Shown piece by piece: positions 35,567 through 44,729 of a stretch of DNA of 64,000 bases. The first letter of the stretch is position 1, and each line of letters starts with the position of its first letter. Made by a program: the position numbers and the translations under genes. The DNA comes from Chromatiaceae bacterium (GTDB lineage: Bacteria > Pseudomonadota > Gammaproteobacteria > Chromatiales > Chromatiaceae), in NCBI GenBank assembly GCA_024235255.1, contig JACKMT010000004.1, positions 310,001 through 374,000 of the forward strand, written 5' to 3'. The notes under the pieces are model-generated. The model was not told the DNA's origin. It made no database searches and worked only from the letters and a program-made list of their open reading frames with translations.

Positions 35567-35863
35567 ATGTTCGAACCAGGCAGTCGTTATTACCATCTTG
35601 AAACTCTCACGCATAAAGGGGAGGACCGCGTATCGCGTCGCTACGTCAAGCGCCGGTTCCTGCCGCGCGCCGAAAACCTGCGTACCCTGGTGGAGATAGC
35701 GGTCGACGACGGTGACCGTCTCGACCTGATCTGCGCCCGTACCCTGGGCAACAGCGAACAGTACTGGCGAATCTGTGATGCGGAGAACGCGATGAACCCG
35801 GAAACTCTCGAGCAGGAACCCGGACGGCTGCTGCGGGTGCCGGTGCCCGAGGTCAATCAGTAG
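35567..35863 (+). CDS. LysM/tail-X-like baseplate protein
   Basis: A 98-residue protein opening FEPGSRYYHLETLTHKG, with FLPRAENLRTLVEIAVDDGD, DLICARTLGNSEQYWRICDA and ending GRLLRVPVP. This is the LysM-like domain of phage tail protein X and Afp7 C-terminal regions, which joins hub and tube. ACAGGAGG seven bases before the ATG at 35567 settles the start. With the preceding gene it appears to be the two halves of an Afp7-type protein encoded apart. Confidence 0.78.
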   Translation: MFEPGSRYYHLETLTHKGEDRVSRRYVKRRFLPRAENLRTLVEIAVDDGDRLDLICARTLGNSEQYWRICDAENAMNPETLEQEPGRLLRVPVPEVNQ

Positions 35864-35870
35864 GGCCGGG

Positions 35871-37040
35871 ATGGTGATGCGACTGTACAAAAAGAGAGAG
35901 CACGCCACTCCGGTCATGCCTGCCATGGGCGGAGGCCGCTTGGCGCTGCGTTCGCTGGTGCGGCCGCTGCTGGCTGGCCCTGGGCAGCGCCTGGATGGCG
36001 AGGTACAGCGGCAGATGTCCAACCGCCTGGGCCACGAATTCAGCCGTGTGCGCGTCCACCGCGGCAGCGTCGCCAGCTACTCCAGCCGCGCGCTGGGGAC
36101 GCGTGCCTACACGGTTGGCAATCACGTTGTTATCGATGAGCGGGCCGTTGGACCGGGCACGGCGGCCGGCAGGGACCTGCTGGCGCACGAGCTGACCCAC
36201 GTAGTGCAGCAGGGTGGCCACCGCTATGATGCCCCTGCGGCCACCGGCTTTTCCGGAGTCGCCAACCGCGGCGGCAACGAGTTGGAGGCACGCCGAGCAC
36301 AGGCGGGCGAAGCTGTATCTCCGCTGCGGCAGTTGACCGGTCCGGTGCTGCAGCGGGAGGATCCTGATGAGCGGAAAAAGCAACCGAAGCAGGAGACGGA
36401 AGCAGCGCAGACAGAAAAGTCGGAGGAAAGTCCAGGGCTTGAGTGGCCAAGCCTGCCGGGTCCCTCGTTACTGGATCAGGGGCTGCAGATCGATCCGCTG
36501 CTGATGTTGCGGGTCAACCAAATGCTCGCACGCGAGCGTATTCAGGCTGGCCTCTACGACCTCGACCTTGAGACTCTGGACCGGCTCTTCCCGGTCTCGC
36601 CTCTGGAGCCGATGCCCCAGCCAAAGCAGCAGGAGGAGAAGCCCGCGGTGCCCCCCGGTAAGGGACCTGAGAAACCGCGCGCCGGAAAACCCGGCGATCT
36701 GCTCAAGGCAGTAACCAAGGTGCCGGCCGTGGAAGCCGCGATCAGCGGGCTCAAAGAGCAGGCGCTGAGCCGCGCCAAGCGCGACTGGAAAAAGCTCTCC
36801 ACCGGTGGCAAGGTGACACTGGTGAGTTCGCTGGTGCTGGTCGGCGGCAGCGCGCTGGGCGGCATCATGGCGCATGACCGATCACGCAATGCGGCGCTGG
36901 GCTTCATTAAGGACAAGCAGCTGCCGGTGCCCGGTGTGCCGGGCCTGAGCATGCAGCTGAATCTGGTGGGGCCGGACCTCGGCGTTCAGTTCGGTCTCAA
37001 TGTCGGCAGGCTGCTGCCCAGGTCCTGGGGGTTCAAATGA
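35871..37040 (+). CDS. DUF4157 (eCIS core domain) protein with membrane segment
   Basis: A 389-residue protein. The DUF4157 domain occupies residues 30-115: LDGEVQRQMSNRLGHEFSRV, HRGSVASYSSRALGTRAYTV and the zinc-type motif LLAHELTHVVQQ (His106). An acidic, Gln/Glu-rich linker and a hydrophobic stretch near residues 315-335 (VTLVSSLVLVGGSALGGIMA) follow. DUF4157 marks proteins associated with or loaded into extracellular contractile injection systems. Unlike the two cargo-like genes at the end, this one sits inside the baseplate operon, overlapping the hub gene by four bases, so it may be structural or a membrane-acting cargo. A GTG/ATG pair gives alternative starts within six bases. Confidence 0.82.
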   Translation: MVMRLYKKREHATPVMPAMGGGRLALRSLVRPLLAGPGQRLDGEVQRQMSNRLGHEFSRVRVHRGSVASYSSRALGTRAYTVGNHVVIDERAVGPGTAAGRDLLAHELTHVVQQGGHRYDAPAATGFSGVANRGGNELEARRAQAGEAVSPLRQLTGPVLQREDPDERKKQPKQETEAAQTEKSEESPGLEWPSLPGPSLLDQGLQIDPLLMLRVNQMLARERIQAGLYDLDLETLDRLFPVSPLEPMPQPKQQEEKPAVPPGKGPEKPRAGKPGDLLKAVTKVPAVEAAISGLKEQALSRAKRDWKKLSTGGKVTLVSSLVLVGGSALGGIMAHDRSRNAALGFIKDKQLPVPGVPGLSMQLNLVGPDLGVQFGLNVGRLLPRSWGFK

Positions 37041-38164
37041 GCCTGCTCGGCACCACGGTCGCCCTGCTTGTCGGTCCCAGCGTACCGCTGCCGGCGCCGG
37101 TCGGTGTCATGGAGGCGCTGGACAGCATCCAGGTGACGACCAGCGACAGCGGCCGCTCCGGATTTCAACTCTCCCTGCGCGTGGGACGCGGCAGGAGCGA
37201 TCTATTGGACTATGCCTTGCAGTTGGGGCCGCTGCTGCAACCCTTCAGCCGGGTGGTGCTGATCGTCAGTTTCGGCGGTCTGCCCGAGGTGCTGATGGAC
37301 GGCATCATCACCAATCAACAGTTCTCTCCCAGCAGCGAGCCGGGCACTTCGACGCTGACCCTGACCGGCGAAGACGTCAGTGTGATGATGGATATGGAAG
37401 AGCGCTCGGTGGAGCATCCGGCGCAGCCGGAGATGGCGATCGCGGCCAAGATCATCGCCACCTATGCGCAGTACGGCTTGATACCGATGGTGATCCCGCC
37501 GCCGAGTCTGGATATGCCGATCCCAATCGAGCGTATACCGGTGCAGCAGGCGACCGACCTCGAGTATCTCAACGCGATGGCCGAGCGCTTTGCCTATGTG
37601 TTTTATGTCATGCCCGGCCCGGCACCGCTGACCAATACCGCCTACTGGGGGCCGCCGATACGGGCCGGCATTCCGCAGCGCGCACTCTCCGCCAACATGG
37701 GTTCGCAGACTAATGTCAACAGTATCGATTTCGAACACGATGGCCTCGCCGCCACAACGATCAGCGGCAGCGTACACGACCGTAGGCTCAACAGCTCGGT
37801 GCCGGTGCAGACCTTCGCCAGCCTGCGCATCCCGTTGGCGCGGCCTTCGCTGCTGGCGCAGCGGCGGGTGCGCCGTTTCCGCGGGACAGGGCTGGATACC
37901 ATGCAGGCCTTCGCCCGCGCCCAGGCGGAGACCGACCGCAGCCATGACCAGGTGGTGAAGGCGAGCGGTGAACTGGATGCGCTGCGCTACGAGGCGATCC
38001 TGAAACCGCGCGCATTGGTCGGGGTGCGCGGCGTGGGCGACACCTACAACGGCTTCTACTATGTGCAGCAGGTCTCGCACAGCATCTCCAAGGGGAGCTA
38101 CACACAGCGCTTCTCGCTGGAAAGAGAGGGGACCGGCGCAACCACGCCGGTAGTCGTGCCATGA
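37037..38164 (+). CDS. Phage late-control D-like baseplate hub protein
   Basis: A 375-residue hub protein of the GpD/gp27/VgrG-N type. Family signatures include DSIQVTTSDSGRSGFQLSLR, SGRAR-like FSRVVLIVSFGGLPEVLMDG, ITNQQFSPSSEPGTSTLTLT, QQATDLEYLNAMAERFAYVF and VRGVGDTYNGFYYVQQVSHS. It forms the trimeric hub above the spike. In VgrG and Afp8 the hub is fused to the OB-fold spike; here the spike is the next gene, overlapping by four bases. The start overlaps the DUF4157 gene. Confidence 0.9.
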   Translation: MSLLGTTVALLVGPSVPLPAPVGVMEALDSIQVTTSDSGRSGFQLSLRVGRGRSDLLDYALQLGPLLQPFSRVVLIVSFGGLPEVLMDGIITNQQFSPSSEPGTSTLTLTGEDVSVMMDMEERSVEHPAQPEMAIAAKIIATYAQYGLIPMVIPPPSLDMPIPIERIPVQQATDLEYLNAMAERFAYVFYVMPGPAPLTNTAYWGPPIRAGIPQRALSANMGSQTNVNSIDFEHDGLAATTISGSVHDRRLNSSVPVQTFASLRIPLARPSLLAQRRVRRFRGTGLDTMQAFARAQAETDRSHDQVVKASGELDALRYEAILKPRALVGVRGVGDTYNGFYYVQQVSHSISKGSYTQRFSLEREGTGATTPVVVP

Positions 38165-38658
38165 CACAGTTTTTCGGAAAATACCGCGGCTCAGTCGAAA
38201 ACAACGTCGACCCGCAGATGATGGGGCGGATCCAGGTCAGTGTGCCGGCAGTGCTGGGCGATGGCACGCTCAGTTGGGCCATGCCCTGCGTGCCCTATGC
38301 CGGTCCGGGGGTGGGGCTGTTCACCCTTCCGCCCAACGGCGCCAATGTATGGGTGGAGTTCGAGGGTGGCGATCCCGACTACCCGATCTGGTCGGGTTGT
38401 TTCTGGGGGCTGGGCGAGGCGCCGGCGCAGCCGGCGATTCCGTTCGTCAAGATCCTCAAGACCGACAACCTGACACTGAAGCTGGACGACACCCCGGGTG
38501 CCGGCGGTTTCACGCTGGAGATCAACCCGCCGTCCTCGGCCACACCGCTGATGATCGTCGGCAATGCCAGCGGCATCGAGCTCAGCAACGGTGCCGCCAA
38601 GATCCAACTGACCCCTGCCAGCGTCTCGATCAACAACGGCGCACTGGAGGTGCTCTGA
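38161..38658 (+). CDS. Baseplate spike protein (phage baseplate V / gp5 OB-fold)
   Basis: A 165-residue spike. It opens FFGKYRGSVENNVDPQMMGR-IQV, then SWAMPCVPYAGPGVGLFTLP, GANVWVEFEGGDPDYPIWSG, a typical OB fold of Gp5/VgrG proteins, and ends with a short beta-helical stretch (GNASGIELSNGAAKIQLTPA). It would form the puncturing needle with the PAAR-like tip encoded next. Overlaps of four and one or two bases with both neighbours show coupling. Confidence 0.92.
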   Translation: MTQFFGKYRGSVENNVDPQMMGRIQVSVPAVLGDGTLSWAMPCVPYAGPGVGLFTLPPNGANVWVEFEGGDPDYPIWSGCFWGLGEAPAQPAIPFVKILKTDNLTLKLDDTPGAGGFTLEINPPSSATPLMIVGNASGIELSNGAAKIQLTPASVSINNGALEVL

Positions 38659-38980
38659 TGCCCGGTTTTCTGTTACATCAAGGCGCAACCGTGCTCTGTT
38701 CGCACGGCGGACAGGCACAGGCCACAAGCCCCAATCCGCGGGTCATGGTGGGGGGGCTGCCGGTGGTGACGCAGCCGACTCCGCACATGGTTGCCGGTTG
38801 TCCCTTTACCACTCCGGCCGGCACCCCCATGCCCTGTGTCACGGCGCAGTGGGTGAGCGCTGCGGTGCGGGTCAAGGCCGGCGGCGTGCCGGTATTGTTG
38901 CAGGACAGCCAGGCCACCTGCATCCCCAACGGCACCCCGGTAAGTATCGCCGCCACCCAGGTGCGGGTGAGGGGGATGTA

Positions 38981-38981
<1 letters not shown>
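38658..38981 (+). CDS. PAAR-like spike tip protein
   Basis: A 107-residue protein with PAAR-like features: FLLHQGATVLCSHGGQAQ, RVMVGGLPVVTQPTPHMVAG-C, TPMPCVTAQW and VSIAATQVRVRG. Conserved His and Cys residues (HQG, CSHGG, MVAGC, CVT) could bind the single metal that sharpens a PAAR tip. It follows the spike gene with a TGATG overlap and precedes gp25 with TAATG. It likely caps the spike as Afp10 does. Confidence 0.85.
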
Positions 38982-39340
<359 letters not shown>

Positions 39341-39351
39341 GGGATGAGCTG

Positions 39352-41937
39352 ATGGCGGACCAATACTTCTGCAAGCAGCGTCAGCGCCGCCAGGCGGTGC
39401 GCGAACATCCGGTTCTCAACGGCATCGACTATCTGGAGGTGCTGGATGCGGACGCGCTGGCCGCGGGCAGTCCGCGCCAGCGCACCCTGCTGCTGTTCTG
39501 CATCAAGCCGGCACCGCCGGGATTGACCAGGGAGAATGTCGAGATCCACGGCGGAGTGCGCGTCACCCCGGTGTCGGTGGAGTGGGTGATCAATGCCGCC
39601 GACGCAGCGGATGCCTTCAGCGCAGGTTATATCAGTGCAGGTCTGAGGGACTATCTGCTTGAGCTGGATCTGGATCAGCCCAATCCCGGCCATGTGCTGG
39701 TGGTGCGTACCGACAGCAGCGGCGACTTCTCCAGTTATACCCTGTGCCTGGTCACTGACGATGCACCGCTGACCGGCTTTGACCCGCTACTCACCGAGGT
39801 GGTGTTCTCATTCAAGGTGGAGTGTCCATCTGAGTTCGATTGCAAACAGAGCCCAGTGTGTCCCGAACCGGTCGATCCGGTGCCGCCGATCGATTACCTG
39901 GCCAAGGACTACGCCAGCTTCCGCCGCCTGCTGCTGGATCGCCTGTCGGTGGTGATGCCCGACTGGAAGGAGCGTCTGGCCGCCGATATAGGTGTGACTC
40001 TGGTCGAGGTGATGGCCTATGCCGGTGACCGCCTCAGCTATTATCAGGATGCGGCGGGCAGCGAGGCCTACCTGGGCACCGCGCGGCGCAGGAGCTCGAT
40101 CCGCCGCCATGCGCGCCTGCTCGACTATGCCATGCATGACGGCTGCAACGCTCGCGCCTGGTTGTGCCTGGAGATGGAGGAGGGCGCCGCCAACGCGCTA
40201 TTGCTGAGGGAATATGCCGCCGGCCGGCGCACCCGTTTCTTTTCCCGCCTCTCCGCGCAGGGGACCGTGATCGCCGAGGAGGAGTACCCGGCACTGGTGG
40301 CCGAGCAGCGCCCACTGGTGTTCGAACCGATGTTCGATCAACGCCTGTTCGCGGTGCATAACAGACTGCAGTTCTATACCTGGGGCGAGCAGCAGTGCTG
40401 CCTGCCAAGCGGAGCGACTAGAGCTACCTTGCGCGATGACCCGGCCAACCGCCTGCTGCTGCGGGTGGGCGATGTGTTGGTGTTGGAAGAGGTGTTGGGA
40501 CCCGCTACTGCGCTGGCCGCGGATGCCGATCCGCTGCATCGCCATGCGGTGCGCCTGACACGGGTTGCGCCCGAGGCGGTGGTCGATGAACAGGGCGAGC
40601 GCAGCGCCGGTCCTCTGGTTGAGGACGAACTCTATGCTCAGGCGGTGGTGGAGATCGAGTGGAGCAGCGAGGACGCGCTGCCGTTCCCGCTGTGCCTATC
40701 GGTGGTGGTGGAAGAGGAGGGTGTCGAGACCTATTACCCGGATGTCAGCCTAGCTCGGGGCAATGTGGCGCTGGTTGATTACGGTCGCACCATCACCGGT
40801 GAACTGTTGCCCGAGGCTACCGGCGACCGCCATTTTCGACCCACCCTGGCGCACAGCGACATCACCCAGCGTGTGGCCCTGACTGCCGGTGCTTGGGCGA
40901 TTGACGCAGAACGCTGGGTCTCCGCTGCAGCGGCGACGCAGCAGGATCCGCGCCAGGCGTTGCCTGCGGTCGAATTGTTGGATCCGGATGACGATGTTTG
41001 GCGGCCGGAGCGCGACCTGTTGGGCAGCGACCGCTTCGATCCGGACTTCGTGGTGGAGGTGGCGGAGAACGGCGGCGCTACGCTGCGCTTCGGCGACAAC
41101 CTGTTCGGACGCCGGCCCGAACAAGGGGTGGCGTTCGCAGCCAGCTACCGCATTGGCACCGGCAACCGGGGCAATGTCGGTGCGGAGGCGATTGCGCATG
41201 TACTGAGCGCGCCCGGTTTTGGGATTACCGGTGTGCGCAACCCGCTTGCCGCTGTCGGCGGTGCGGCGCCCGAGTCACTCGAAGAGGTGCGCCAGTATGC
41301 GCCTCAGGCTTTCCGCCGCCAGGAGCGCGCCGTCACCGAGGCGGACTACGCCGAGGTGGCCCAGCGACACCCACAAGTGCAACGGGCGATGGTGCGCCGG
41401 CGCTGGACCGGCAGTTGGCACACCATGTTCGTCACCGTCGACCGGGCGGGGGGGCTGCCGGTGGACCAGGCGTTCGAGCACGAACTCAGCAGCTTTCTAC
41501 AGCGTTATCAGCTGGCCGGACACGATGTCGAGATCGAACCGCCAAGCATGGTGTCGCTGGATATCGCCATGACGGTGTGCGTCAAACCGAACTACCTGCG
41601 CAGCGATGTCAAGCTGCAGCTGCTGCAGCGCTTCAGCCGTTTTGAGCTGGCCGACGGCAGCCTCGGCTACTTTCATCCGGACAATTACACTTTCGGCCAG
41701 AGCGTCTACCTGAGCCGGATCGTCGCCGCGGCGATGGAGGTGCCCGGTGTACGCTGGGTTAAAGTGGATCCGGAAGCCAACCCACCGGGGCGGTTTCAGC
41801 GTTGGGGCAAAAAAGCCAACAGCGAGATCGAGGACGGTTATCTGCCCATCGGCCGGTTCGAGATCGCACGCCTGGACAATGATGCCAACGCTCCGGAGAG
41901 CGGCCGCATCGAGTTTCACATGGAGGGCGGCGTATGA
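39352..41937 (+). CDS. Baseplate J-like assembly protein 1 (Afp11-type)
   Basis: An 861-residue baseplate protein. The first 200 residues are specific to eCIS (HPVLNGIDYLEVLDADAL, PVPPIDYLAKDYASFRRLLL). The J-like core is recognisable from FGDNLFGRRPEQGVAFAASY-RIG, VRNPLAAVGGAAPESLEEVR, AFRRQERAVTEADYAEVAQR and a C-terminal wedge domain (DVEIEPPSMVSLDIAMTVCV). It forms the wedge that triggers contraction. The next gene overlaps by four bases and is a distant paralogue. Confidence 0.92.
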   Translation: MADQYFCKQRQRRQAVREHPVLNGIDYLEVLDADALAAGSPRQRTLLLFCIKPAPPGLTRENVEIHGGVRVTPVSVEWVINAADAADAFSAGYISAGLRDYLLELDLDQPNPGHVLVVRTDSSGDFSSYTLCLVTDDAPLTGFDPLLTEVVFSFKVECPSEFDCKQSPVCPEPVDPVPPIDYLAKDYASFRRLLLDRLSVVMPDWKERLAADIGVTLVEVMAYAGDRLSYYQDAAGSEAYLGTARRRSSIRRHARLLDYAMHDGCNARAWLCLEMEEGAANALLLREYAAGRRTRFFSRLSAQGTVIAEEEYPALVAEQRPLVFEPMFDQRLFAVHNRLQFYTWGEQQCCLPSGATRATLRDDPANRLLLRVGDVLVLEEVLGPATALAADADPLHRHAVRLTRVAPEAVVDEQGERSAGPLVEDELYAQAVVEIEWSSEDALPFPLCLSVVVEEEGVETYYPDVSLARGNVALVDYGRTITGELLPEATGDRHFRPTLAHSDITQRVALTAGAWAIDAERWVSAAAATQQDPRQALPAVELLDPDDDVWRPERDLLGSDRFDPDFVVEVAENGGATLRFGDNLFGRRPEQGVAFAASYRIGTGNRGNVGAEAIAHVLSAPGFGITGVRNPLAAVGGAAPESLEEVRQYAPQAFRRQERAVTEADYAEVAQRHPQVQRAMVRRRWTGSWHTMFVTVDRAGGLPVDQAFEHELSSFLQRYQLAGHDVEIEPPSMVSLDIAMTVCVKPNYLRSDVKLQLLQRFSRFELADGSLGYFHPDNYTFGQSVYLSRIVAAAMEVPGVRWVKVDPEANPPGRFQRWGKKANSEIEDGYLPIGRFEIARLDNDANAPESGRIEFHMEGGV

Positions 41938-44729
41938 GCAGATCAGATGGAGAGCAGTTGAACAACTGCGGCTGCTGCGAAGGCCCGCCGGCAGCGCCGC
42001 AGCGCCGCTACAACCAGGCCGGTCTGTCGGCTTTGGTTTATCGCCTCGGCACCCAGCCACAGTTGTTGCAGCGGATGAAGGCGCGGCTGCACCTGTACCG
42101 CCTTCCCGACGGTGACTTTGCGGACCAGCGGCCGCTGGCTGCGCTGGCCACGCGCGCTTCCGACGAGCCTGCGATTGCGCTGCTGGATGCCTGGGCGACC
42201 GTCGGGGATGTGCTGAGTTTCTACCAGGAGCGCATCGCCAACGAGGGCTTTCTGCGCACCGCCGTCGAGCGCCGCTCGGTGCTGGAGCTGGCGCGGGCAA
42301 TCGGTTACGAACTCAACCCAGGCGTGTCGGCGGAGACCTTCCTCAGCTTCCTGGTGGATGACGCCGAAGGCGCACCGACCGAAGCCATTGTGGCCGCCGG
42401 AACGCCGGTGCAGAGCATCCCCGCGGCGCAGGAGGAGCTGCCGCAGACCTTCGAGACTTCGCAAGAGCTGGTGGCCAAGCTGCGCTGGAATGCGATGCAG
42501 CCGCGCCTGCTGCACCCGCAGAGCCTGTCGGCAAGCATGACCCACGTTTTTCTGCAGGGCTCCGCCACCCGTCTGCAAAAGGGCGACATGGTATTGCTTG
42601 AGGTCGGCGGCAGCGGTTATCCGCGGCGGGTGCTGAAGGTGGAAGCCGATAATCAGACGCAAGTCAGCCGGGTTGATTTCGAGGCCGTGCTGGTGGCGCC
42701 GGATGTGTCGCTGACGGTCGGTGACGATGCGACACTTGATATCTCCGCCGAACCGTTGGCGCTGACCCTGGATAATGTACAGAATCATATCTTCGACAGC
42801 ACCTGGCACGAGGCGGACCTGCAGGCTTTCCTTACTCTGCACAAGTGGGATGCGGACCAGGTGACCGACTATGTCGCGCAGCTGTTGGCCGATCGCTTCA
42901 GCGGCAGTGGGGACCGCTGTATCGCGCTGCGCGAACGGGCCTCGGTGTTCGGCTACAACGCCGCCGATTGGCTGGCGCTGGGTAACGCGGCGCGCGCCGC
43001 CTACCTCGGCTGTTCGGAATACACCACCATCAGCCTGACCAGCTATCCGCAGTGGCCGTTTTTCGACGTTCGTTCACCAGGCAGTGCGCTGGATGGGAGC
43101 TTCTCCTTCCCCACGGGCTGCACCGGCCGGAATTTTCTGGCGCGCAGCAGCGACAGCGTCGATCTGGACCGGGTCTATGAAAAGATCAATCCGCAGGATT
43201 GGGTGGTGCTCAATGCACCCGGCCTGCTACAGGCCTACAGCGTATCCGGGGTCAACGAGTCGGGCCGGGCCGAGTACGGGCTCAGCGCCAAGACCAGCCG
43301 ACTGACCCTGTCCGGGGGTAGTCTGAGCAGTTTCGCCGCCGAGGTGCGCGCGACCACGGTGTTCGTGAACAACGAGAGTCTGGAATTGGCGCCGCTGCCG
43401 GTGCAGGACGATATCGAAGCCGGCAGCAAGACGCTGTGGCTGAATGAGATGGTGCTGGGGTTGTTGACCGGTCAACGCCTGATTGTCAGCGGCGCGGATG
43501 CAACGGTGGCCGGGCTGCAGCGCAGCGAGATCCGGGTGCTGGAGAGTATTCGCCACCAGGCCGGCCTGACGCTGCTCGAATTCGAACAGGGGCTGAGGCA
43601 TAGCTACCAACGCGACACGCTCGTCATCAATGGCAATGTGGTGGCTGCCAACCATGGCGAAACGATTGCCGGAGAGATCCTCGGCAGTGGCGATGGCGCC
43701 GCCACCCACCAGCGCTTCCAGCTCAAGAAGCCACCCTTGACCCACACCTCGGCGGCCACCCCTTCGGGCAGTGAGGCGTCCCTATCGGTACGGGTGGATG
43801 GCATCGAGTGGCAGCAGGCCGCTTCGCTGTACCGGCTGGACGGTCAGGATAAGGCCTACATTGTGCGCCTGGATGATGACGGCATGGTCAATATCATCTT
43901 CGGTGACGGCAAACGCGGCGCGCGCCTGACCACCGGTGCGGAGAATATCACCGCCAGTTACCGCAGCGGTACCGGCCTGAGCGGCGAAGTAGACGCCGGC
44001 AGCCTGACCCTGCTGAAAAAGCGGCCCTACGGTATTCGCAGCGTGCGCAACCCTTTTGCCGCCGGTGGCGCAGCCGATCCCGAGGTGCTCGACGAAGCGC
44101 GTGAGAATGCGCCGCTGACGGTGCTCACGCTCGATCGGATTGTCTCGGTTCAGGACTACGAGGATTTTGCCCGCGCCTTCGCCGGTATCGGCAAGGCGCG
44201 GGCCGATGTGGTGTGGGACGGTGCAGCGGAGCGCCTGGTGTTGACCGTCGCCGACAGCAACGGCGGCGCGGTCCAGGAGACGCTGTACGACAATCTGCTC
44301 GACGCCATCGAAAGCGCCCGCGACCCGCTGCGCGAGCTGGTGCTGAGCTCCTATCAGCCGCTGGTATTTCAGCTTAAAGCGAGTCTCCTGATCGATCAGA
44401 CCTATCTGTGGGAAGCGGTGGAGAGCGCCGTCACAGAGGCATTGCTGGCGGCGTTCGATTTCAGTGTACGCGCATTTGCCCAGCCGGTGAGTGCCGCAGA
44501 AGTGGTGCAGGTGATCCATGGCGTCGACGGGGTGATCGCGGTGGACCTGGATCATCTGTTCGTGACGCCGCCCGACGGTGGTGTCGTTACGCCCATATTG
44601 AACGCCGTGCTGGCGGCGCGGCCGGCGCAGTTTGACAGCGCTCTGGGTCTGCAGCCGGCGCAGTTGCTGATGATCCACCCCTTCGGCGTGGATCTCTCGG
44701 AGATGAGTGATGACGGATCGACTGTATAA
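41934..44729 (+). CDS. Baseplate J-like assembly protein 2 (Afp12-type)
   Basis: A 931-residue second baseplate protein. It opens with a Cys cluster (NCGCCEG) and RYNQAGLSALVYRLGTQPQL, then DEPAIALLDAWATVGDVLSF. The J-like core reads VNIIFGDGKRGARLTTGAEN, ITASYRSGTGLSGEVDAG and IRSVRNPFAAGGAADPEVLD. It parallels the previous protein in domain order but is clearly diverged. The tail gene downstream starts 20 bases before its stop. The Cys cluster may bind zinc or form a disulfide; unknown. Confidence 0.9.
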   Translation: MSRSDGEQLNNCGCCEGPPAAPQRRYNQAGLSALVYRLGTQPQLLQRMKARLHLYRLPDGDFADQRPLAALATRASDEPAIALLDAWATVGDVLSFYQERIANEGFLRTAVERRSVLELARAIGYELNPGVSAETFLSFLVDDAEGAPTEAIVAAGTPVQSIPAAQEELPQTFETSQELVAKLRWNAMQPRLLHPQSLSASMTHVFLQGSATRLQKGDMVLLEVGGSGYPRRVLKVEADNQTQVSRVDFEAVLVAPDVSLTVGDDATLDISAEPLALTLDNVQNHIFDSTWHEADLQAFLTLHKWDADQVTDYVAQLLADRFSGSGDRCIALRERASVFGYNAADWLALGNAARAAYLGCSEYTTISLTSYPQWPFFDVRSPGSALDGSFSFPTGCTGRNFLARSSDSVDLDRVYEKINPQDWVVLNAPGLLQAYSVSGVNESGRAEYGLSAKTSRLTLSGGSLSSFAAEVRATTVFVNNESLELAPLPVQDDIEAGSKTLWLNEMVLGLLTGQRLIVSGADATVAGLQRSEIRVLESIRHQAGLTLLEFEQGLRHSYQRDTLVINGNVVAANHGETIAGEILGSGDGAATHQRFQLKKPPLTHTSAATPSGSEASLSVRVDGIEWQQAASLYRLDGQDKAYIVRLDDDGMVNIIFGDGKRGARLTTGAENITASYRSGTGLSGEVDAGSLTLLKKRPYGIRSVRNPFAAGGAADPEVLDEARENAPLTVLTLDRIVSVQDYEDFARAFAGIGKARADVVWDGAAERLVLTVADSNGGAVQETLYDNLLDAIESARDPLRELVLSSYQPLVFQLKASLLIDQTYLWEAVESAVTEALLAAFDFSVRAFAQPVSAAEVVQVIHGVDGVIAVDLDHLFVTPPDGGVVTPILNAVLAARPAQFDSALGLQPAQLLMIHPFGVDLSEMSDDGSTV

